A stretch of DNA of 29,751 nucleotides, from positions 1 through 29,751 of the forward strand of contig CAYTAP010000037.1 of assembly GCA_964435775.1 (NCBI GenBank), in the 5' to 3' direction. Every line of letters begins with the position of its first letter. The stretch's first letter is position 1. Source of the stretch: CAYTAP01 sp964435775 (GTDB lineage: Bacteria; Planctomycetota; Phycisphaerae; Tepidisphaerales; Tepidisphaeraceae). The notes beneath the pieces are model-generated. The model did not search any database. It was not told the origin of the DNA and saw only the letters and a program-made list of their open reading frames with translations. Positions 24,528-29,751 of this stretch are shown here, piece after piece. A program made the translations under genes and the position numbers.

Positions 24528-25823
24528 TCATCCGGCTTGATCTTCGTATCTTCGCACCACGATCGTGTCGTTTTGGCCCCCAAAGCCAAATGAATTGCTC
24601 AAGGCCACCCGAACGGCGGCGGGACGGGAGTGATTGGGAATGTAATCCAGGTCGCATTCCGGGTCCGGCGTCTGGAGGTTGGTCGTGGGAGGGAGCACCT
24701 GATCGCGGATCGCCAGGACACAGGTGATGAGTTCCACGGCTCCCGCCGCCGCGATGAGGTGGCCCATCATGGACTTGATGCTGCTGATCGGGACCTTGGC
24801 GCCTTCGCCGAAGACGTTGCGGATCGCCACGGTTTCGTTGCGGTCGTTCTCCTTGGTGCCGGTCCCGTGGGCGTTGATGTAATCCACATCGGATGGCGAG
24901 AGCTTCGCGTCCGCCAGCGCCGCTTGCATCGCCACGACCGCGCCCTGCCCGCCGGGGTCCTGATCGGTGATCCGAAACGCGTCGGCGGTCGATCCGTAAC
25001 CCACGATCTCCGCGAGAATCGTTGCCCCCCGCCGCCGGGCATGATCCAATGTTTCCAGCACCACCATGCCAGCGCCTTCGCCCAGGACAAACCCGCCGCG
25101 ATGGGCATCGAACGGCCGACTCGCCCGCGGGGGATCCTCGTTGAAGGTCGATAGCGCGGTGAGACGGTTGAAGCCCGTCACTCCAAATGGATGAATCATC
25201 GAATGCGCCCCGCCGGAGAGCATGACGTCCGCATTCCCCAGGCGAAGGATTTCCGTCGCCTCGCCAATCGCCTGCGTGCTTGCGGCGCACGCCGTCAGGC
25301 AATTGAACGCCGGCCCGCAGGCGCCGGTCAACAAAGCAATATGCGACAGGGGCATGTTGGGCTCCTGCTCAAGTTCGCGCATCGTCCTCATCTGTTCAAA
25401 CGCGATCTTCGCCCATTTAACGGCATCCACATCCCTTGTTTCCGCCCGCCACGACGAGAGCGCCGCGGTTGTGTAGGCGTCGAAATCGAGCGATCCCTCC
25501 CCGGATCCGAGATAGATGCCTACGCGATCCAGGTCGAGCGATGCCGCCTGCAAATTCGCCATCCGCCATGCCTGATCGCACGCGGCCAGCGCGAACTGCG
25601 TGTTGCGCCCGCCCTCTTCATGGTCGCCCGCCCGCGCGCCCAGGTGATCCGACAGCTTGAAGTTCTTCACCTCCGCACTGAACGTCGTCGGAAAAGTCCG
25701 CGCATCAAACAGCGTGGTCGGCGCGATACCCGATTCTCCGGCCAGCAGCCTCGCCCAGACGGGCTCGATGGCGTGTCCCATTGGAGTAATCCATCCCCTG
25801 CCTGTAATCACAACTCGGTTCAT
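24528..25823 (-). CDS. fabF: Beta-ketoacyl-ACP synthase II type (KAS II), intact active site
   Basis: Claisen condensing enzyme, 431 aa, elongating acyl chains on ACP. The thiolase-fold Cys-His-His triad is complete: Cys179 in CLTACAASTQAIG, His319 in YINAHGTGTKEND, and His355 in SSIKSMMGHLIAAAGAVE; the C-terminal SNSFGFGGQN loop is also present. ATG at 25823 gives the classic start MNRVVITGRG. A GTG at 25838 overlaps the previous gene's TGA as GTGA and could be used by translational coupling. It is the last gene of the minus-strand operon 28772-24528. Because its partner is degenerate, it may work as a KS pair rather than in primary fatty-acid synthesis. Confidence 0.92.
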   Translation of the reverse strand: MNRVVITGRGWITPMGHAIEPVWARLLAGESGIAPTTLFDARTFPTTFSAEVKNFKLSDHLGARAGDHEEGGRNTQFALAACDQAWRMANLQAASLDLDRVGIYLGSGEGSLDFDAYTTAALSSWRAETRDVDAVKWAKIAFEQMRTMRELEQEPNMPLSHIALLTGACGPAFNCLTACAASTQAIGEATEILRLGNADVMLSGGAHSMIHPFGVTGFNRLTALSTFNEDPPRASRPFDAHRGGFVLGEGAGMVVLETLDHARRRGATILAEIVGYGSTADAFRITDQDPGGQGAVVAMQAALADAKLSPSDVDYINAHGTGTKENDRNETVAIRNVFGEGAKVPISSIKSMMGHLIAAAGAVELITCVLAIRDQVLPPTTNLQTPDPECDLDYIPNHSRPAAVRVALSNSFGFGGQNDTIVVRRYEDQAG

Positions 25824-25834
25824 GGTGTCGCCTG

Positions 25835-27142
25835 TCACGTCAACTTTCTAAAGACCAGCGCCGCGTTCTGCCCGCCGAGGCTGTAGACGCTGCTGACGCT
25901 CACCTCCAGCGGCATCGCCCTCGATTCGGGTGCGACATTCAGCGACCCGCCATCGATGATGCGCCGGGTGTTGATTGCCGGTGGAACCACCCCGTGATGC
26001 AACGCCAGCACCGCCGCCGCCGCATCCTGTCCGGAGCCGGCGGCCAACGTGCCTGTCTGCGCTTTGAGCGCCGCCAGCGGCACATCCTTGAGCTTATCGC
26101 CGAAAGCCCGCGTCAATCCCGCCAGCTCGGCGCGATCATGCGTCGCGATTCCCAGCCCATGGGGGATGAGCAGGCTCACATCGCCCGCCGCAATCTTCGC
26201 ATCCGCCAGCGCCTTGGTCACCGCGTTGCCATAGGAACGTCCGTTCGGATCCGGCGTCGTCACCTTGTAGCTGTCCTGACTGGCGGCGAATCCGACGATT
26301 TCAGCGTATATCTTTGCCCCGCGCGCTTTTGCGTGTTCGAGTTCCTCGATGATGAACAACCCGCCCCCCTCACCCAAGGCCGTGCCGCTGGCATCGGCAT
26401 CAAACGGGCGCACCGCCTCGCCCGGATCATCGCCGCGCTCACTGACCCGCTTGAGCAGACATTGGCGCACCAATCCCATTGGGCTGACTTTCGATTCCGC
26501 GCCGCCGCAGATCGCCTGGTCGGCCGCCCCGCGCTGGATCGTGCGGAACGCCTCCCCAATCGCCAGGTGGCTGCTGGCATCGGCGCATGTAATTGTATTG
26601 CTCGGTCCCTTGAGTCCATGAATGATCGTCACATGGCACGCGAGCATGTTGGGCAGGTATTTGAGCAGCCAGAGCGGGGTCAATTCCCCCATCCCCCGCT
26701 CGCCCCAGGCGCCCAGATCCAGATGATTGTGATTGGGGTCGGCCTGGCGGGAGGTATCCATCGCCGCCGTCAACTCGTTCAAATCGGCGTTGATCAGCCC
26801 CGCGCCGATGTTGCAGCCAAATCGCGTGGCGGCGATGGTCGGTGACTCGGTGTATGCCTTGGTGCTTATCCCCGCATCCTTGAACGCATCATCGGCTGCG
26901 ATCACGGCCAGCTCGATGTCGCGCGCCATCACTTTCGTCCCCTTGCGATAGCTCTTGGGAACGAAGTCGCTCATCTTGTATTCGCCGACTTCGCCGCCGA
27001 TCGTGGAGGGAAAGCCGCTTGGATCAAACGACGCGATTCGCCGCACGGCGCGCTGCCCGGCGATGAGCTGACTCCAGAACGCCGCCGATCCGATCCCCAG
27101 CGGAGAAACCACGCCCACGCCTGTTATGACCACTCGCCTCAT
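25835..27142 (-). CDS. Degenerate beta-ketoacyl synthase-like protein
   Basis: 435 aa from ATG 27142 (MRRVVITGVGVVSPLG, the family N-terminus). An in-frame ATG at 27187, just after the preceding stop, would add 15 unfamiliar residues. The KS fold is clear, with Cys186 in TITCADASSHLAIGEA and a GxALGEGGG loop. The first His lies in a changed setting (IPHGLGIATHD, normally NAHGTGT). The second His is missing: LKAQTGTLAAG has Thr365 where KxxxGH is expected. It is therefore unlikely to condense by the normal mechanism. It could be a chain-length-factor-like or decarboxylating partner of the adjacent intact KS. True chain-length factors lose the Cys instead, so this is a different pattern. Confidence 0.85.
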   Translation of the reverse strand: MRRVVITGVGVVSPLGIGSAAFWSQLIAGQRAVRRIASFDPSGFPSTIGGEVGEYKMSDFVPKSYRKGTKVMARDIELAVIAADDAFKDAGISTKAYTESPTIAATRFGCNIGAGLINADLNELTAAMDTSRQADPNHNHLDLGAWGERGMGELTPLWLLKYLPNMLACHVTIIHGLKGPSNTITCADASSHLAIGEAFRTIQRGAADQAICGGAESKVSPMGLVRQCLLKRVSERGDDPGEAVRPFDADASGTALGEGGGLFIIEELEHAKARGAKIYAEIVGFAASQDSYKVTTPDPNGRSYGNAVTKALADAKIAAGDVSLLIPHGLGIATHDRAELAGLTRAFGDKLKDVPLAALKAQTGTLAAGSGQDAAAAVLALHHGVVPPAINTRRIIDGGSLNVAPESRAMPLEVSVSSVYSLGGQNAALVFRKLT

Positions 27143-27190
27143 GCCTGCGACCATCGTTGAAACACACCGGCCCCGCAATCGCGTCATCCA

Positions 27191-27673
27191 TCAGATCGAC
27201 ACATTGTCATCGAGCTTGAACGTTTTGACCAGTTCCTTGAACTGGTCCGTGAAAACGAAATTATGCTCGGGAAACTCCAGCCCCGCCATGTTCTGATCGA
27301 CATGGCTGAACATCAATTCGATCTGTGCCACGAGCGCTTCGCCAACCTTCGCCGTCCCGCTCGTGGAGGCGCCCTGGTCGCTCAACTGTTCGATCCGCGC
27401 TTCAAAGGTGATCGTTTCGCCCGGTCGAACCAGCCGATGGAATGTGGCCCGCCCGATCTTCGCCAGCACCACCTTCTCGGCAAACCCCCGCGCCTCCCCT
27501 ACAAGCAGCCCGGCCGTCTGCGCCATCCCCTCGACAATCAGGCTGTTGGGCGCGATCGGGAATGCCGGATACAGATCATGCACCTGCTCCTCGGCCAGCG
27601 ACACGTTCTTCACGCTCACCGCATGGTCGCGGGACTTGAACTCGATGAACTTGTCAATCCAGATCCAGCGCAT
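27191..27673 (-). CDS. Degenerate FabZ/FabA-like hotdog protein
   Basis: 160-aa single hotdog domain. The dehydratase signature aligns residue by residue with the intact paralogue at 28287: DLYPAFPIAPNSLIVEGMAQ versus DHFPTFPVLPGVLMLEAAAQ. The catalytic His is replaced by Leu34 and the PGVL glycine by Asn, while the Glu (Glu48) is kept. A canonical dehydration is therefore doubtful; a structural partner of the intact dehydratase or another hotdog activity is possible. ATG 27673 has no recognisable ribosome binding site, and the DNA just upstream is the inverted heptamer repeat at 27692-27800. Confidence 0.83.
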   Translation of the reverse strand: MRWIWIDKFIEFKSRDHAVSVKNVSLAEEQVHDLYPAFPIAPNSLIVEGMAQTAGLLVGEARGFAEKVVLAKIGRATFHRLVRPGETITFEARIEQLSDQGASTSGTAKVGEALVAQIELMFSHVDQNMAGLEFPEHNFVFTDQFKELVKTFKLDDNVSI

Positions 27674-27691
27674 GGGGGCAAAAAGTGTGCA

Positions 27692-27800
27692 GTCGGCAGT
27701 GGGCAGTCAGCAGTGGGAAATAAGCGAAAGCATCAGGAGGCGGGTGGTGAATCTTCATTCCTCTTTCTTCACTGCCCACCGCCCACTGCCCACTGCCGAC
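27692..27800. repeat. Inverted heptamer repeat inside the fab-like operon
   Basis: The 16-mer at 27692-27707 (gtcggcagtgggcagt) is perfectly inverted at 27785-27800, with weaker similarity extending inward on both arms. Units are 7 nt, of the GGCAGTG family found at the lspA 3' end. It occupies almost the whole 134-nt spacer between the acyl carrier protein and dehydratase-like genes, and could fold in the polycistronic mRNA. Confidence 0.8.
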
Positions 27801-27807
27801 TCCTCCT

Positions 27808-28215
27808 TCATCCATTCAACTTTGTATTCAGGTAATTCACGATCGCATCAACCGTGAACAGCGATTGCATTTTGCTGATCTGCGGATCCTTCTCGAACTC
27901 GGTGAAATCCGAGTGCGGCATCCGCTTTTTGAGTTCCACCAGCCCCGCCGGGGTGACGCGATCACCCTGGATGAACGCGGGATCCTTATCGAATCCTTCG
28001 GGAAACAATTCGCCGCGGGGGATTTTGAAGGGATGGGCCGGATCGGTGGTGAAGACCTTTTCGAGTCGGAATACGATATCAAGAAAGTCGATGGATTCGG
28101 CGCCGAGGTCCTCCCGCAGCGTCGCCTGCGGCTTCACATCCTCCTCGTCCACGCCCAGCGCGTCCACGAGAACGCTGCGAACCTTGTCATAAATCTCTTC
28201 CCGAGCAATAGCCAT
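27808..28215 (-). CDS. Acyl carrier protein with an insertion
   Basis: 135 aa from ATG 28215, with GGAG 6 nt upstream; a TTG four codons earlier is weaker. Helix I (AREEIYDKVRSVLVDALG), the loop VDEEDVKPQATLREDLGAES with phosphopantetheine-accepting Ser41 (GAESID), and helix II (FLDIVFRLEKVF) are normal ACP. About 50 extra residues follow (FKIPRGELFPEGFDKD and so on) before the last helix (SLFTVDAIVNYLNTKL). Ordinary ACPs are about 78 aa, so the insertion marks a dedicated carrier, probably serving the flanking dehydratases and ketosynthases rather than bulk fatty-acid synthesis. Confidence 0.9.
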   Translation of the reverse strand: MAIAREEIYDKVRSVLVDALGVDEEDVKPQATLREDLGAESIDFLDIVFRLEKVFTTDPAHPFKIPRGELFPEGFDKDPAFIQGDRVTPAGLVELKKRMPHSDFTEFEKDPQISKMQSLFTVDAIVNYLNTKLNG

Positions 28216-28286
28216 GGATGACTCCAATTGGTTTTAACTGTTGGATGTTCGTCTCTTCAAGCCGTACAAGCCACGATCCGGTTTAG

Positions 28287-28772
28287 TTATATCGCCACTT
28301 CCCTTGGCGCCAGCACCGTCCATCGACAGCGATTGTATTCCTTCAGTTGCACATCAAGGTCGCCAAGCTCCGGCTGCTTGTCGCACAGGTTGAAATAAGC
28401 CAGTTCGATCTTCCCCGCAATGGCGGTCGCGTCATTCACCGTGCCGAGTATTTTAAAGGACGCTCCCGCGTCCGTGTCCTTGACGAACTCCGCCGAGATG
28501 CGCAAAAAATCACCGGGCGCCACAAAATGTCCGTACTTCACGTTCCGGACATCCTTCAATATCGCCATCGAACCACCGAATTGACGGCGGTGATGCAGCA
28601 ACCACCCGGCCGCCTGCGCCGCCGCCTCCAACATCAAAACGCCCGGAAGCACCGGGAACGTTGGAAAGTGATCGGCCAGATATTCCTCCGCCAGCGTCAC
28701 ATGCTTCACAGCCACCAGACGATCGGCGCTGAGGGATTCGAGCTTGTCCAGCAGGTTGAATTTCAATCGCAA
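28287..28772 (-). CDS. fabZ: 3-hydroxyacyl-ACP dehydratase, FabZ-like, intact site
   Basis: 161-aa hotdog enzyme that dehydrates 3-hydroxyacyl-ACP to trans-2-enoyl-ACP. The signature DHFPTFPVLPGVLMLEAAAQ has both catalytic residues, His35 and Glu49. The start is a TTG at 28772: a stop lies a few codons upstream in frame and no ATG precedes the conserved region, so TTG (or the TTG at 28766) must serve. No ribosome binding site was recognised. It is the first gene of the operon; the ACP follows after a 71-nt spacer. The symbol reflects family likeness; it may belong to a specialised pathway. Confidence 0.87.
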   Translation of the reverse strand: MRLKFNLLDKLESLSADRLVAVKHVTLAEEYLADHFPTFPVLPGVLMLEAAAQAAGWLLHHRRQFGGSMAILKDVRNVKYGHFVAPGDFLRISAEFVKDTDAGASFKILGTVNDATAIAGKIELAYFNLCDKQPELGDLDVQLKEYNRCRWTVLAPREVAI

Positions 28773-28962
28773 GCCCAGTAAACCGGCTTAACATCTTGCC
28801 TCATGAACCCCCTCTTTGATGCCAATTCAATGGGCGGTTTGTAGCGGCGACACCGGCGTAATGCAAGCTGGACGCGGCCTTTTCCACCCACCCGCGCGGC
28901 ACGTGTCGCCACCGCCCATCCGCCGGCGGTCCCGCTTGACAACATTTGCCCGACCTGACATC

Positions 28963-28991
28963 TTGCCTCAAGAGGGATGGGTCTATATACT
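28963..28991 (+). promoter_or_regulatory. Promoter of the rpsL-rpsG (str) operon
   Basis: TTGCCT (28963-28968) and TATACT (28986-28991) are 17 nt apart, about 105 nt before rpsL. A second -35-like TTGACA lies at 28936-28941. The 324-nt divergent spacer 28773-29096 holds these and a 13-bp direct repeat (acatcttgcctca at 28791 and 28958). Confidence 0.55.
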
Positions 28992-29096
28992 CGCCCCCTC
29001 AATGAAATTGGCCCCTTCGGGCCGACAGACGCCGGCGTACCCCGGCATTTGAACCCATTGTAAGTGCTGACCTGTGCGAATAGAGAGCAATCATCG

Positions 29097-29468
29097 ATGC
29101 CGACGATCAACCAACTGATTAAGAAACCCCGCCGAAGCCTCTCGAGGATTAATAAGGTCAAGGACATTGAGGAGTGCCCGCAGAAGCGTGGCGTCTGCCT
29201 CCAGGTCAAGACCATGACGCCCAAGAAGCCCAACTCGGCTTTGCGGAAGATCGCCCGTATCCGGTTGAGCAACGGCAAGGAAGTGACCGCCTACATCCCC
29301 GGCGAAGAGCACAACCTGCAGGAACACAGCATCGTGCTCGTCCGCGGCGGACGCGTCCGCGATCTGCCCGGCGTGCGATACCACATCGTCCGCGGCGTGC
29401 TTGACACCCTCGGCGTGGATGGCCGAAAACGCGGCCGAAGCAAGTATGGCGCCAAGAAGGGCAAGTAA
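29097..29468 (+). CDS. rpsL: 30S ribosomal protein S12
   Basis: Component of the small-subunit decoding centre, 123 aa, standard length. It begins MPTINQLIKKPRRSLSRINK and contains TPKKPNSALRKIARIRLSNG (decoding-site loop, with the Lys linked to streptomycin response), GEEHNLQEHSIVLVRGGRVR and DLPGVRYHIVRG (the Asp that is often methylthiolated), ending RSKYGAKKGK. ATG 29097 was chosen because it gives the universal MPTINQL start; the upstream in-frame start at 29064 has no support. A weak AGAG element precedes it. It is followed by rpsG after 142 nt, as in the str operon. Confidence 0.98.
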   Translation: MPTINQLIKKPRRSLSRINKVKDIEECPQKRGVCLQVKTMTPKKPNSALRKIARIRLSNGKEVTAYIPGEEHNLQEHSIVLVRGGRVRDLPGVRYHIVRGVLDTLGVDGRKRGRSKYGAKKGK

Positions 29469-29610
29469 AAAGTGCAGCGATGAGCCGCGAGATCGATGAT
29501 CGACGCGGATGGCAAGATCATCTGAATCGCATCGCGGCGACAAGTGATCGGGTATCGATTAAGAGTTGCAGTGGTTCGGTTGGCTTAATAAGAGACGGTA
29601 GATACGAATT

Positions 29611-29751
29611 ATGGCATTCAAGAAATTCACGGCGAGCGAAGCAATCCTGAAACCTGACCCGCGCTTCAACAGCAAGCTGGTCAGCAAGTTCATCAATTGT
29701 CTGATGTGGGGCGGGAAAAAGTCCGTCGCGCAGAAGATCTTTTATGATGCG
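29611..29751 (+). CDS. rpsG: 30S ribosomal protein S7 (5' part)
   Basis: The first 47 codons up to the window edge: MAFKKFTASEAILKPDPRFN, then SKLVSKFINCLMWGGKKSVA and QKIFYDA. The RFNSKLVSKFIN and MWGGKKSVAQKI(F/V)YDA pattern is the standard S7 N-terminus, which binds the 16S rRNA 3' domain. It lies downstream of rpsL in the usual str order. The 142-nt spacer shows no clear structure and the ribosome binding site is weak. Confidence 0.96.
   Translation, partial: MAFKKFTASEAILKPDPRFNSKLVSKFINCLMWGGKKSVAQKIFYDA

Noticed and set aside
28763..29278. 171-aa minus-strand ORF across the divergent spacer and rpsL
   Set aside because: It overlaps the rpsL promoter and gene and the fabZ-like start, and shows no domain or ribosome binding site.

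Overview
The window looks like a chromosomal segment of a high-GC planctomycete, most likely class Phycisphaerae or a close relative. The evidence is a dense set of secreted proteins with PEP-CTERM tails of one house style (VPEPAS, then SLMGVGGLALL, then RRRR), a Lys/Ala-rich DksA-like protein beside lspA, a bacterial inositol-phosphate synthase, and a type II fatty-acid-like gene set with a long acyl carrier protein. No rRNA, tRNA, CRISPR array or insertion sequence was found.

Layout. (1) Positions 1-1108, minus: MATE-type efflux transporter, cut by the window edge. (2) 1391-14021, minus: a co-directional run of eight PEP-CTERM genes, with one type II pseudopilin-like gene embedded and a truncated signal-peptide ORF at the head. 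The PEP-CTERM proteins fall into paralogue sets: three with T5SS/PEP-CTERM-like beta repeats, two with autotransporter-type beta-strand repeats, two LamG-like, one short. Almost every gene here has its own strong GGAGG-type ribosome binding site 5-7 nt before the start. One member is split by an in-frame amber codon, and two share a 196-bp perfectly identical segment. (3) 14511-18447, plus: DksA-like protein, lspA, ribD and inositol-3-phosphate synthase. (4) 18417-21453, minus: a membrane GT-C-type glycosyltransferase and a GT2 polyprenol-phosphate-type glycosyltransferase, separated by a MITE-like inverted repeat. (5) 21577-24422, minus: another PEP-CTERM protein, a small secreted carboxypeptidase-regulatory-like protein and a secreted protein with three internal repeats. 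(6) 24528-28772, minus: a lipid or polyketide-like operon with dehydratase, acyl carrier protein, dehydratase, ketosynthase, ketosynthase. In each enzyme pair one copy has an intact catalytic site and the other has lost a catalytic residue. (7) 29097-29751, plus: start of the str operon (rpsL, then partial rpsG).

How the genes may work together. The PEP-CTERM proteins should be exported by Sec and processed at the envelope by an exosortase, which is not encoded here. The two glycosyltransferases could serve surface glycan synthesis. The fab-like operon could make a specialised acyl chain, using the paired intact and degenerate subunits as heteromers.

The window carries three 10-N assembly gaps. 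In each, the flanking bases can be overlapped in a way that keeps the reading frame; for the third the overlap is 8 bp. These look like scaffolding placeholders with little or no missing sequence.
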